A DNA stretch of 64,000 nt, taken from the NCBI GenBank assembly GCA_963703125.1, contig OY969790.1, positions 2,418,001-2,482,000 of the forward strand. The letters run 5' to 3'. A program made the position numbers and the translations under genes. Source of the DNA: MFD04716-140 sp963703125 (GTDB lineage Bacteria; Bacteroidota; Bacteroidia; Flavobacteriales; Flavobacteriaceae). Shown piece by piece: positions 37,221 through 45,942 of this stretch (position 1 is its first letter; every line of letters starts with the position of its first letter). Under the pieces are notes generated by a model. The model saw only the letters and a program-made list of their open reading frames with translations, had not been told where the DNA came from and did no database searches.

Positions 37221-37619
37221 ATGATTACAGATACTATTGCAGATTATTTAACAAGGGTACGCAATGCCAGTCGTGCGGGCCATAGGGTAGTGGAAATCCC
37301 TGCCTCGGGTGTTAAGAAGGAAATAACCAAAATATTGTTCGACCAAGGCTATATTTTAAGTTACAAATTCGAAGAGGATAAAGTACAAAGCACTATAAAG
37401 ATAGCTTTGAAATACGATAAGGTTACCAAAGAACCTGTAATAAGGAAAATACAGCGTGTTAGTAAACCAGGATTGCGCAAATATGCTGGATCTAATGATC
37501 TTCCAAGGGTTTTGAACGGTTTGGGTATAGCCATCGTTTCAACCTCGCATGGGGTTATGACCAGTAAACAGGCCAAGAACGAGAACGTTGGTGGTGAGGT
37601 TTTATGCTATGTATATTAA
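37221..37619 (+). CDS. rpsH: 30S ribosomal protein S8
   Basis: 132 residues. DTIADYLTRVRNASRAGHRV and GIAIVSTSHGVMTSKQAKNE are signatures. S8 binds helix 21 of 16S rRNA and controls the spc operon in E. coli. Confidence 0.98.
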   Translation: MITDTIADYLTRVRNASRAGHRVVEIPASGVKKEITKILFDQGYILSYKFEEDKVQSTIKIALKYDKVTKEPVIRKIQRVSKPGLRKYAGSNDLPRVLNGLGIAIVSTSHGVMTSKQAKNENVGGEVLCYVY

Positions 37620-37639
37620 TACGATAAAAGCGTTAAAAA

Positions 37640-38182
37640 ATGTCTAGAATAGGAAATAATCCAATTGCGATTCCCGATGGTGTCACCATTGAGATTAATG
37701 AAAATTTGATTGCCGTTAAAGGTAAATTGGGAGAATTGACTCAAGATTTTTCAGAGGTTTCAATTAAAGTTGAAGATGGACAAGCTTGGGTAACCAGACC
37801 TTCTGATTCAAAAGAGCACAAAGCCAAGCATGGTCTTTACAGAGCATTGATTTTGAATATGGTCAAAGGGGTTTCCACAGGGTGAACCAAAGAGTTGGAA
37901 TTGGTCGGGGTTGGTTATCGAGCAAGTAACCAAGGTCAGAAGCTGGATTTGGCGCTAGGATTTTCACATAATATAATTTTTAATCTTGCACCAGAAGTTA
38001 AGGTTGAAACTACCTCCGAAAAAGGAAAGAATCCAACAATTAAGCTTACATCGCACGATAAGCAATTGGTTGGACATATTGCGGCTAAAATTAGATCATT
38101 CCGTAAACCGGAACCATACAAAGGAAAAGGTATCAAATTTGTAGGTGAGCAATTAAGAAGAAAAGCTGGTAAATCAGCTTAA
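37640..38182 (+). CDS. rplF: 50S ribosomal protein L6 with in-frame TGA stop
   Basis: A 181-codon reading frame that would give a 180-residue L6 but has a TGA at codon 82 (37883-37885). The N-terminal part ends NMVKGVSTG and the C-terminal part resumes in the same frame as TKELELVGVGYRASNQG, exactly as in related L6 proteins, where I recall Trp or another aromatic at this place. TGG to TGA is the simplest change. The rest (QLVGHIAAKIRSFRKPEPYK, FVGEQLRRKAGKSA) is intact. L6 is needed for 50S function, so a true null is unlikely. Possibilities are a sequencing or assembly error, readthrough, or a mixed population. TGG is used freely elsewhere, so the code is standard. Confidence 0.9.
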
Positions 38183-38202
38183 TAATAGAGATCAATAGTG
38201 TT

Positions 38203-38559
38203 ATGAAACTAACAAAGACGCAGAGAAAATATAGAATCAGAAGAAGGATACGAAAAGTATCTTTTGGAACTGCTGAACGACCAAGATTGTCAGTTTTTCG
38301 AAGTAATAGTGAAATTTATGCCCAAGTTATTGATGACAATACAGGGAAAACTTTGGCTGCTGCTTCTTCAAGGGACAAAGATTTCGAAAAGGCAAAAGGC
38401 ACTAAGTCGGAAATGGCGCAGAAAGTTGGTAAGTCAATTGCTGAAAAAGCCAAGAAGGCGGGCATTGAAAAAGTTGCCTTTGATAGAGGTGGAAACTTAT
38501 ACCATGGTCGTGTAAAAGCATTGGCAGACGGGGCGAGAGAAGCAGGTCTTAAATTCTAA
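38203..38559 (+). CDS. rplR: 50S ribosomal protein L18
   Basis: 118 residues; 5S rRNA binding. RRRIRKVSFGTAERPRLSVF and AFDRGGNLYHGRVKALADGA identify it. Confidence 0.97.
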   Translation: MKLTKTQRKYRIRRRIRKVSFGTAERPRLSVFRSNSEIYAQVIDDNTGKTLAAASSRDKDFEKAKGTKSEMAQKVGKSIAEKAKKAGIEKVAFDRGGNLYHGRVKALADGAREAGLKF

Positions 38560-38568
38560 AATATTAGT

Positions 38569-39093
38569 ATGTACCAGAAATACAAAAACGTAGAAACTGT
38601 TAAACCAGGAGGTTTAGAATTAAAGGATAGATTGGTTGGTGTCCAAAGAGTTACCAAGGTTACAAAGGGAGGTAGAGCATTCGGATTTTCGGCAATAGTT
38701 GTTGTTGGAGATGAACATGGTGTAGTGGGTCATGGTTTGGGAAAATCAAAAGAGGTGGCAACGGCAATTGCAAAGGCTATTGAAGATGCCAAGAAAAACC
38801 TTGTCCGAATCCCACTTAATAAGCATACGCTTCCTCACGAACAAAAGGGAAAATTTGGAGGTGCACGAGTTTATATTCAGCCGGCTTCACATGGTACAGG
38901 GGTTATTGCTGGTGGTGCGGTAAGGGCGGTTTTGGAAGCTGTTGGTGTACATGACGTTCTGTCAAAATCCCAAGGTTCTTCAAACCCTCACAATGTTGTA
39001 AAGGCTACGTTTGATGCCCTTTTGCAGTTGAGGGATGCTAGGACGGTCGCCGACCAAAGAGGTGTTTCCTTGGAAAAAGTTTTTAAAGGATAA
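38569..39093 (+). CDS. rpsE: 30S ribosomal protein S5
   Basis: 174 residues; accuracy protein with the double-stranded-RNA-binding-like domain RVTKVTKGGRAFGFSAIVVV and the loop GHGLGKSKEVATAIAKAIED. Confidence 0.98.
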   Translation: MYQKYKNVETVKPGGLELKDRLVGVQRVTKVTKGGRAFGFSAIVVVGDEHGVVGHGLGKSKEVATAIAKAIEDAKKNLVRIPLNKHTLPHEQKGKFGGARVYIQPASHGTGVIAGGAVRAVLEAVGVHDVLSKSQGSSNPHNVVKATFDALLQLRDARTVADQRGVSLEKVFKG

Positions 39094-39104
39094 TTAAGGG
39101 TATT

Positions 39105-39284
39105 ATGGCAAAGATTAAGGTAAAGCAAGTAAAAAGTAGTATCAAAAAACCAAAGAATCAAAAATTGGTTCTTGAATCTCTTGGCCTAAGAAGAATCGGT
39201 CAAGTAGTGGAACATGATAATACCCCCAATATTATGGGAATGATAGGTAAAGTTAAACATTTGGTTTCTACGGAAGAAGCGTAA
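39105..39284 (+). CDS. rpmD: 50S ribosomal protein L30
   Basis: A 59-residue gene reading MAKIKVKQVKSSIKKPKNQK, then LGLRRIGQVVEHDNTPNIMG and ending STEEA. The position between rpsE and rplO is the normal place of L30 and the length is typical. Confidence 0.95.
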   Translation: MAKIKVKQVKSSIKKPKNQKLVLESLGLRRIGQVVEHDNTPNIMGMIGKVKHLVSTEEA

Positions 39285-39299
39285 CATACATAAGGTACA

Positions 39300-39752
39300 A
39301 TGAATTTAAGTAATCTAAAACCAGCTGAAGGCGCTGTCAATCGAGACGGAAAAAGATTGGGTCGTGGTCAAGGTTCAGGAAAAGGCGGTACAGCTGCCCG
39401 TGGACACAAAGGCGCTAAGTCTAGATCTGGGTATTCTAAGAAAATCGGATTTGAAGGTGGGCAAATGCCATTGCAGCGTCGTGTGCCAAAATTCGGATTT
39501 ACCAATATTAATCGTAAGGATTACCAAGGTATCAATTTGGATAAATTGCAAGGGTTAATTGATAGTGGAGCTGCCAAAGATGCAGTTACATTTGAAACAC
39601 TTATTGAAAATGGGCTGGCCCGTAAAAATGAGTTGGTGAAAATATTGGGGGGGGGTGAATTAAAATCTTCTTTGAAAGTTTCAGCACATAAATTTAGTGC
39701 CACGGCTAAAGCGGCCATTGAAGCGGCTGGAGGTGAGGCAATAAGTTTATAA
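39300..39752 (+). CDS. rplO: 50S ribosomal protein L15
   Basis: 150 residues with the glycine-rich GRGQGSGKGGTAARGHKGAK and FEGGQMPLQRRVPKFGF. A run of seven Gs near 39648 is in frame and intact. Confidence 0.97.
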   Translation: MNLSNLKPAEGAVNRDGKRLGRGQGSGKGGTAARGHKGAKSRSGYSKKIGFEGGQMPLQRRVPKFGFTNINRKDYQGINLDKLQGLIDSGAAKDAVTFETLIENGLARKNELVKILGGGELKSSLKVSAHKFSATAKAAIEAAGGEAISL

Positions 39753-39760
39753 TACGCATT

Positions 39761-41104
39761 ATGAAGAATTTTTTCGAGACATTATCAAATATTTGGAAGA
39801 TTGAGGAACTGCGAAATCGGATCATTCTTACTTTGGGATTTCTCTTAGTATATAGATTCGGTTGTCAGATTGTAATCCCAGGGATAGATTCTACACAGTT
39901 ATCTGGCCTTATGGATAATACTGATAGTGGCATTCTAGGTCTTTTGAGTTCATTTACCGGTGGTGCTTTTTCGAATGCTTCTATATTTGCCTTGGGTATT
40001 ATGCCCTATATTTCTGCATCCATTGTGGTTCAATTAATGGGTATTGCAATACCTTATCTTCAAAAATTACAGAAGGAAGGCGAAAGTGGTAGAAAGACTA
40101 TCAATCAGATTACAAGATGGTTGACAATAGGTATTTGTATTTTGCAGGCCCCAACGTATTTGTATAGTTTAGGTGCTTTAGGCGTGCCCGACAGTGCCTT
40201 TGTAATGGGAAAGGGATTGGAGTTTATGATTCCTGCAGTTCTGATTTTGGTCACAGGTTGTGTTTTCGCCATGTGGTTGGGGGAAAAAATTACCGATAAA
40301 GGTATTGGTAATGGTATTTCACTATTGATTATGGTTGGAATTATTGCAAGGATGCCACAATCGTTTATGCAAGAGTTTATTTCAAGAACGGCAAATAATA
40401 ACGGAGGATTAATGTTCATTCTTATTGAAATAATAGTGTGGTTCCTTATTATTTTAGGTTGCGTACTGTTAGTGATGGCAACGCGTCAGATACCTGTGCA
40501 ATATGCAAGAAGAACAGCATCTGGTGGATATGAAAAAAACATTATGGGCGCTCGTCAGTATATACCATTGAAATTGAATGCATCGGGGGTAATGCCCATC
40601 ATATTTGCACAAGCGATAATGTTTGTTCCCGGAATGTTGGGAGGTGCTTTTGATGATACCGCTGTTGGTCAGTGGATGCAAGTACAGTTCAGCGATATTT
40701 TTGGTTTGGCCTATAACATACTTTTCGGGGTTCTGATTATAATCTTCACCTATTTCTATACCGCAATAACTGTTCCTACCAATAAGATGGCCGATGATTT
40801 GAAAAGAAGCGGAGGTTTTATACCCGGAATACGTCCTGGTAAGGAAACTGGTGATTTCTTGGATAAGATAATGTCCCTGATTACTTTTCCTGGTTCGGTA
40901 TTCCTGGCTTTGTTGGCAGTATTGCCAGCTATTGTTGTCAAGTTAATGGATGTGCAGCAAGGATGGGCATTGTTCTACGGGGGTACGTCACTTTTGATTA
41001 TGGTAGGTGTGGCAATTGATACCGTGCAACAAGTTAATTCCTATTTGTTGAACAGGCATTATGACGGATTGATGAAAACTGGTAAAAATAGAAAGGTAGC
41101 TTAA
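39761..41104 (+). CDS. secY: Preprotein translocase subunit SecY
   Basis: 447 residues, about ten transmembrane segments, the channel of the Sec translocon. Plug and first-helix region: RFGCQIVIPGIDSTQLSGLM. Cytoplasmic loop: RQIPVQYARRTASGGYE. The C-terminal loop DDLKRSGGFIPGIRPGKETG is the SecA/ribosome contact region. Eight bases after rplO and in the usual spc location. Confidence 0.98.
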   Translation: MKNFFETLSNIWKIEELRNRIILTLGFLLVYRFGCQIVIPGIDSTQLSGLMDNTDSGILGLLSSFTGGAFSNASIFALGIMPYISASIVVQLMGIAIPYLQKLQKEGESGRKTINQITRWLTIGICILQAPTYLYSLGALGVPDSAFVMGKGLEFMIPAVLILVTGCVFAMWLGEKITDKGIGNGISLLIMVGIIARMPQSFMQEFISRTANNNGGLMFILIEIIVWFLIILGCVLLVMATRQIPVQYARRTASGGYEKNIMGARQYIPLKLNASGVMPIIFAQAIMFVPGMLGGAFDDTAVGQWMQVQFSDIFGLAYNILFGVLIIIFTYFYTAITVPTNKMADDLKRSGGFIPGIRPGKETGDFLDKIMSLITFPGSVFLALLAVLPAIVVKLMDVQQGWALFYGGTSLLIMVGVAIDTVQQVNSYLLNRHYDGLMKTGKNRKVA

Positions 41105-41110
41105 AAACAT

Positions 41111-41326
41111 ATGGCCAAACAATCAGCGATAGAGCAAGATGGATCCATTATCGAGGCATTGTCAAATGCAATGTTTCGGGTAGAATTGGAAAATGGTCAT
41201 GTAGTGACGGCACATATTTCGGGAAAAATGAGAATGCATTATATCAAATTACTTCCCGGGGACAAGGTAAAACTTGAAATGAGCCCATACGATTTGACCA
41301 AGGCAAGAATAACCTATAGATATTAA
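41111..41326 (+). CDS. infA: Translation initiation factor IF-1
   Basis: 71 residues, S1-like OB fold. SAIEQDGSIIEALSNAMFRV and ISGKMRMHYIKLLPGDKVKL are typical. Position after secY is standard. Confidence 0.97.
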   Translation: MAKQSAIEQDGSIIEALSNAMFRVELENGHVVTAHISGKMRMHYIKLLPGDKVKLEMSPYDLTKARITYRY

Positions 41327-41335
41327 AACGATACG

Positions 41336-41452
41336 ATGAAAGTTAGAGCATCCATAAAGAAAAGAAGTGCGGATTGCAAGATTGTGCGTCGAAAGGGCAC
41401 ATTGTACGTAATCAACAAAAAGAATCCTAGATTTAAACAAAGACAAGGGTAG
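41336..41452 (+). CDS. rpmJ: 50S ribosomal protein L36, zinc-free form
   Basis: A 38-residue gene: MKVRASIKKRSADCKIVRRK, then a basic tail ending KQRQG. Of the four usual zinc ligands only one Cys remains, so this is the zinc-independent variant. It lies 9 bases after infA and 2 before rpsM. Confidence 0.96.
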   Translation: MKVRASIKKRSADCKIVRRKGTLYVINKKNPRFKQRQG

Positions 41453-41454
41453 TT

Positions 41455-41829
41455 ATGGCAAGAATTGCAGGTATAGACATACCAAAACAAAAGAGGGGAG
41501 TAATAGCCCTTACCTATATTTTTGGAATTGGTAAAAGTAGGGCTTTGGAGATATTGAAAAAGGCCCAAGTTAGTGAAGATACCAAAGTCTCTGATTGGAA
41601 CGATGATGAGATAGGTCGTATCAGGGATGCGGTTTCATCGTATACAATTGAGGGTGAGTTGCGTTCTGAAACGCAATTGAATATCAAACGCCTAATGGAC
41701 ATAGGTTGCTATAGAGGTATTCGTCATAGATCTGGTTTGCCACTTCGTGGTCAACGTACCAAGAATAATTCTAGGACTCGAAAAGGGAAAAGAAAAACAG
41801 TTGCCAACAAGAAAAAGGCAACTAAATAA
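41455..41829 (+). CDS. rpsM: 30S ribosomal protein S13
   Basis: 124 residues. MARIAGIDIPKQKRGVIALT and CYRGIRHRSGLPLRGQRTKN are signatures. The basic C-terminal tail contacts tRNA. Confidence 0.98.
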   Translation: MARIAGIDIPKQKRGVIALTYIFGIGKSRALEILKKAQVSEDTKVSDWNDDEIGRIRDAVSSYTIEGELRSETQLNIKRLMDIGCYRGIRHRSGLPLRGQRTKNNSRTRKGKRKTVANKKKATK

Positions 41830-41840
41830 TATAAAATAGT

Positions 41841-41929
41841 ACAGAGTACCGAGTATCTAGTATTGAGCGATTCGGTAGCCGCCGAAAAAGTTTACTAATT
41901 ACTCAATACTGAATACTGAATACTGATAA
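41841..41929. repeat. Inverted arrays of 7-base repeats
   Basis: Left array (41845-41867): AGTACCG, AGTATCT, AGTATTG, AG. Right array (41902-41929): CTCAATA, CTGAATA, CTGAATA, CTGATAA. The arrays are approximately reverse-complementary: the inner 9 bases (AGTATTGAG / CTCAATACT) match perfectly, and I count 18 of 23 matching positions overall. The loop contains a second hairpin, TTCGG (41871-41875) with CCGAA (41882-41886). The right array ends 2 bases before the rpsK ATG, so a folded mRNA could cover the start region. I recall similar 7-base strings in flavobacterial intergenic regions but cannot verify it. Confidence 0.8.
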
Positions 41930-41931
41930 AT

Positions 41932-42324
41932 ATGGCAAAGGCAAATACTAAAACGGTTAAAAAGAGAAAGGTTATTATTGAATCTGTTGGGGAAGCTCAT
42001 GTTACAGCCTCCTTCAACAATATCATAATTTCTTTGACCAATAAAAAAGGAGATGTAATTTCATGGTCTTCCGCTGGTAAAATGGGTTTTAGGGGTTCTA
42101 AAAAGAATACTCCTTATGCTGCCCAAATCGCTGCGGAGGATTGCTCAAAAGTTGCACATGAAGCAGGCCTTAGAAAGGTAAAAGTTTATGTAAAAGGTCC
42201 AGGTAACGGTCGTGAATCCGCAATACGATCTATTCACAATGCCGGGATTGAGGTAACGGAGATAATCGATATTACCCCAATGCCGCACAACGGTTGTAGA
42301 CCTCCTAAAAGAAGAAGAGTTTAA
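41932..42324 (+). CDS. rpsK: 30S ribosomal protein S11
   Basis: 130 residues. ASFNNIIISLTNKKGDVISW and the C-terminal IIDITPMPHNGCRPPKRRRV identify it. The translation start directly follows the inverted 7-base repeats. Confidence 0.98.
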   Translation: MAKANTKTVKKRKVIIESVGEAHVTASFNNIIISLTNKKGDVISWSSAGKMGFRGSKKNTPYAAQIAAEDCSKVAHEAGLRKVKVYVKGPGNGRESAIRSIHNAGIEVTEIIDITPMPHNGCRPPKRRRV

Positions 42325-42406
42325 TTACTAATATTTCACAGAAGCGTAGATAACGATTATCGAAGGATAAGCCTTAATTCATAATCACGTTTCAAACTAA
42401 AAGAAG

Positions 42407-43012
42407 ATGGCAAGATACACAGGACCTAAAAGTAAGATCGCCCGTAAGTTCGGCGAAGCGATTTTCGGAGACGACAAGTCTTTTGAAAAGAAAAATTACC
42501 CTCCGGGGATGCACGGCCAAAATAGGCGTCGTGGCAAGCAATCGGAATATTCTGTCCAGTTAATGGAAAAACAAAAAGCAAAATATACTTATGGTATATT
42601 GGAGCGACAGTTCAGGAATATTTTTGCAAAGGCAAATAGTAGTAAAGGTGTTACCGGTGAGGTGTTGCTTCAATTGTGTGAATCACGCTTAGATAACGTG
42701 GTTTACAGAATGGGAATCTCTAACTCAAGAAGTGGTGCCAGACAATTGGTATCACATAGACACATTACGGTAAATGGAGAATTGGTGAATATACCTTCTT
42801 ATAGCTTAAAGGCCGGTGATGTTATTGGAGTAAGGGAAAAATCAAAATCATTGCAGACCATTCAAGATGCGCTTGCTTCAAACAGCAGTGTTTATGAGTG
42901 GCTTACCTGGAATACAGAAAAGAAGGAAGGTACATTTGTTGCAGTTCCTGAACGTATCCAAATTCCAGAAAACATCAAGGAACAATTAATAGTCGAGTTA
43001 TACTCTAAATAA
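42407..43012 (+). CDS. rpsD: 30S ribosomal protein S4
   Basis: 201 residues. The N terminus MARYTGPKSKIARKFGEAIF lacks the zinc-binding cysteines. The S4 RNA-binding domain is SRLDNVVYRMGISNSRSGAR. In E. coli S4 represses the alpha operon. Confidence 0.98.
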   Translation: MARYTGPKSKIARKFGEAIFGDDKSFEKKNYPPGMHGQNRRRGKQSEYSVQLMEKQKAKYTYGILERQFRNIFAKANSSKGVTGEVLLQLCESRLDNVVYRMGISNSRSGARQLVSHRHITVNGELVNIPSYSLKAGDVIGVREKSKSLQTIQDALASNSSVYEWLTWNTEKKEGTFVAVPERIQIPENIKEQLIVELYSK

Positions 43013-43029
43013 ACAACACGGATCCAATT

Positions 43030-44022
43030 ATGGCATTATTTAATTTTCAGAAACCCGATAAAGTAATAATGATCGATTCCTCAGATTTCGAAGGGAAGTT
43101 TGAATTCCGCCCTTTGGAACCTGGTTATGGATTAACTGTTGGGAACGCATTAAGAAGAGTGTTGCTTTCATCTTTGGAAGGTCATGCTATTACATCGGTC
43201 AAAATTGACAAAGTGGAGCACGAATTTTCTGTGATTCCCGGTGTTGTTGAAGATGTAACCGAGATAATCTTGAACTTGAAACAAGTCCGTTTTAAAAAAC
43301 AGATTGATGATTCTGAGGCAGAAGTCGTTTCTATTTCCGTAAGTGGGAAGAATCAATTGACCGCTGGGGATTTTCAAAAGTTCATTTCAGGGTACCAAAT
43401 ATTGAATCCAGACCTTGTTATCTGTAATATGGATACAAAGGTCAGCATCAACATGGAATTGGTAATTGATAAGGGTAGAGGCTATGTTCCTGCGGAAGAG
43501 AATAAAAAATCTGGTGCTGCTTTAGGAACAATTGCGGTAGATTCTATTTTTACACCTATTAAGAATGTTAAATATAGTATCGAAAACTTTCGTGTTGAGC
43601 AAAAGACCGATTACGAAAAATTGGTTTTCGAAATTGTCACGGATGGTTCTATACATCCTAAAGATGCTTTGACCGAAGCGGCAAAAGTGTTGATTCATCA
43701 CTTCATGTTATTCTCTGATGAGCGTATAACTTTAGAGGCCGATGAAATTGCACAGACTGAAACCTATGATGAGGAATCATTGCACATGCGTCAATTATTG
43801 AAGACCAAATTGGTTGACATGGATCTTTCAGTACGGGCGTTAAATTGTTTAAAGGCAGCAGAGGTTGATACTTTAGGTGATTTGGTTTCTTTTAATAAGA
43901 ATGATTTAATGAAATTTAGAAATTTCGGCAAAAAATCATTGACTGAATTGGAAGAACTTGTCATCAACAAGGGATTGAGCTTTGGAATGGATTTGTCCAA
44001 ATATAAATTAGATAAAGATTAA
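43030..44022 (+). CDS. rpoA: RNA polymerase subunit alpha
   Basis: 330 residues. N-terminal dimerisation domain with GYGLTVGNALRRVLLSSLEG; C-terminal DNA- and activator-binding domain with LNCLKAAEVDTLGDLVSFNK and FGKKSLTELEELVINKGLSF. Full length, 17 bases after rpsD. Confidence 0.98.
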   Translation: MALFNFQKPDKVIMIDSSDFEGKFEFRPLEPGYGLTVGNALRRVLLSSLEGHAITSVKIDKVEHEFSVIPGVVEDVTEIILNLKQVRFKKQIDDSEAEVVSISVSGKNQLTAGDFQKFISGYQILNPDLVICNMDTKVSINMELVIDKGRGYVPAEENKKSGAALGTIAVDSIFTPIKNVKYSIENFRVEQKTDYEKLVFEIVTDGSIHPKDALTEAAKVLIHHFMLFSDERITLEADEIAQTETYDEESLHMRQLLKTKLVDMDLSVRALNCLKAAEVDTLGDLVSFNKNDLMKFRNFGKKSLTELEELVINKGLSFGMDLSKYKLDKD

Positions 44023-44080
44023 TTTTTACTTCTGTTGGAAGGGAGAATCCCAGATAAGGAAGAAAATAGAATAAAATAGA

Positions 44081-44620
44081 ATGAGACACGGTAAGAAAGT
44101 CAATCATTTAGGAAGAAAGTCGGCCCATAGGAAGGCAATGTTGGCCAATATGGCTTGTTCGTTAATTGAGCATAAGCGTATTAACACAACAGTTGCAAAG
44201 GCCAAGGCTTTAAGGGAATTTATTGAGCCCTTGATCACAAAATCTAAAGCGGAGAACAATCAATCTGCGGAAAAGGGAACCCATAACAGGCGTATCGTAT
44301 TTAGAAATCTTCGTGATAAATATGCGGTAACTGAGTTGTTCAGCCAGGTTTCGGAAAAAGTGGGTGATAGACCGGGAGGTTACACGCGAATCATTAAATT
44401 GGGCAACCGATTGGGCGATAACGCGGATATGGCAATGATCGAACTGGTTGATTTCAATGAAACCTATAATGCTGGCAAAGCTAAGAAGAAAACTACGAGA
44501 AGAAGTAGAAGGGGTAGTGGAGCCAAAGCTGAAGAAGTGGCTCCAGCCGAGGTTGTTGCGGAAGTCAATGAGGAAGAAACCACTGAGAAGGAAGTTAAAA
44601 ACGATGATTCAGAGGAATAA
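44081..44620 (+). CDS. rplQ: 50S ribosomal protein L17 with acidic tail
   Basis: 179 residues. Core MRHGKKVNHLGRKSAHRKAM is followed, after about residue 130, by a basic patch (KAKKKTTRRSRRGSGAK) and an acidic tail (EEVAPAEVVAEVNEEETTEK). The extended tail is usual in Bacteroidota L17. It is the last gene of the ribosomal cluster. Confidence 0.97.
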   Translation: MRHGKKVNHLGRKSAHRKAMLANMACSLIEHKRINTTVAKAKALREFIEPLITKSKAENNQSAEKGTHNRRIVFRNLRDKYAVTELFSQVSEKVGDRPGGYTRIIKLGNRLGDNADMAMIELVDFNETYNAGKAKKKTTRRSRRGSGAKAEEVAPAEVVAEVNEEETTEKEVKNDDSEE

Positions 44621-44644
44621 AATGTTAGTATATACTACTATATT

Positions 44645-44678
44645 AAAAAGGATAGGCCCAACGGTTTATCCTTTTTTT
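44645..44678 (+). terminator. Terminator of the ribosomal supercluster
   Basis: AAAAAGGATA (44645-44654) pairs with TATCCTTTTT (44667-44676), 12-base loop, T-run to 44678. Confidence 0.88.
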
Positions 44679-44713
44679 ATGTTTATTTGTGAAATAAAAT
44701 ACTTGAGAACAGA

Positions 44714-45841
44714 ATGAAATATCAAACTAGGAGAAAAGCAATTTTGTTATTGGCAGATGGAACAATTTTTCATGGTAAATCGGTAGGAGACAATGAAGGA
44801 ACGGCTTTTGGGGAAGTTTGCTTTAACACTGGAATGACCGGGTATCAAGAAATATTTACGGACCCATCCTATTTTGGGCAACTTATGGTAACCACCAATG
44901 CACATATTGGAAATTATGGCACCAACGTGGAGGAGGTGGAGTCAGATACCATAAAGATAGCCGGTTTGATATGTAAAAATTTCAGTTATAACTTTTCAAG
45001 ACCTATTGCCGATCTGAGCTTAAAGGAGTTTTTGGACAAGAATAAGCTCCTCGCTATATCTGATGTTGACACTAGGGCCCTGGTAGGTTACATTCGGGAT
45101 AATGGGGCCATGAACGCCGTAATATCTACAGATGTCGAGAATATCCCCAAGCTCAAGATTGAGCTTGCCAAAGTGCCCAGTATGGAGGGGTTGGAACTTG
45201 CTTCAAAAGTTTCGACCAAAGAACCGTACTTTTATGGAGCTGAAAATGCAACCTATAAAATTGCGGCTTTGGATATTGGAATCAAAAAAAATATCCTTAG
45301 AAATTTGGCCAAAAGAGATGCTTATATAAAGGTTTTTCCATATAACGCTAGTTTTCAGGAAATGTCCGCATGGAAACCGGACGCATTTTTCATCTCAAAT
45401 GGTCCTGGAGATCCAGAACCCTTGAAAGAGGCCATTGAAACTGCAAAAAGTATTATTGCCCAGAACAAACCTTTGTTTGGTATATGCCTGGGACATCAAG
45501 TAATTGCCTTGGCGAACAATGTTTCAACCTATAAGATGCATAATGGCCATCGGGGTATAAATCACCCCATTCTAAATTTGATAACCGGTAAAGGCGAGAT
45601 TACCTCGCAGAATCATGGATTTGCAATTAACAGGGAAGAAACGGAAGCCCATCCAAACCTTGAAATTACACATGTACATCTAAATGACAAAACGGTAGCA
45701 GGTATTCGCATGAAAAATAGGGATGTATTTTCTGTACAGTACCACCCTGAGGCCAGTCCAGGACCCCATGATGCAGAGTACCTTTTTGATCAGTTTTTTG
45801 AAATGATTGAAAAGACCAGCAAGAAATCTATGATGGTTTAA
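44714..45841 (+). CDS. carA: Carbamoyl-phosphate synthase small subunit
   Basis: 375 residues. This glutaminase subunit passes ammonia to CarB for arginine and pyrimidine synthesis. The N-terminal domain shows GEVCFNTGMTGYQEIFTDPS. The class I amidotransferase domain has the catalytic Cys258 in FGICLGHQVIAL and the His-Glu pair in SVQYHPEASPGPHD. carB is not in the window. Location after rplQ is common in flavobacteria. Confidence 0.97.
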   Translation: MKYQTRRKAILLLADGTIFHGKSVGDNEGTAFGEVCFNTGMTGYQEIFTDPSYFGQLMVTTNAHIGNYGTNVEEVESDTIKIAGLICKNFSYNFSRPIADLSLKEFLDKNKLLAISDVDTRALVGYIRDNGAMNAVISTDVENIPKLKIELAKVPSMEGLELASKVSTKEPYFYGAENATYKIAALDIGIKKNILRNLAKRDAYIKVFPYNASFQEMSAWKPDAFFISNGPGDPEPLKEAIETAKSIIAQNKPLFGICLGHQVIALANNVSTYKMHNGHRGINHPILNLITGKGEITSQNHGFAINREETEAHPNLEITHVHLNDKTVAGIRMKNRDVFSVQYHPEASPGPHDAEYLFDQFFEMIEKTSKKSMMV

Positions 45842-45900
45842 CAAATTGTTATATTTCTTTAATATAGGCACGGATCTCTATAAGGAGCGTTCAGCTTTTG

Positions 45901-45908
45901 TATATTTG
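45901..45908 (+). promoter_or_regulatory. Promoter -7 element of eno
   Basis: TATATTTG fits TAnnTTTG and lies 34 bases before the eno ATG. No TTTG is found at the usual 19-21 bases upstream. Confidence 0.55.
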
Positions 45909-45942
45909 TATCCTCTAAATTCAACTTTAAACATTATAAATA

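Noticed and set aside
37883..37885. TGA read as Trp or selenocysteine genome-wide
   Set aside because: TGG is used in almost every gene and TGA serves as a real stop, for example for the macroglobulin gene. No selenocysteine-type context or selenoprotein family is involved.
39648..39656. Frameshift at the seven-G run in rplO
   Set aside because: The reading frame continues correctly with family-like sequence on both sides.
41841..41929. CRISPR or classical minisatellite
   Set aside because: Repeats are only 7 bases with no spacers and are arranged as an inverted pair.
42325..42406. Regulatory RNA between rpsK and rpsD
   Set aside because: Only weak partial inverted repeats (AACGATTAT / ATAATCACGTT) are visible.
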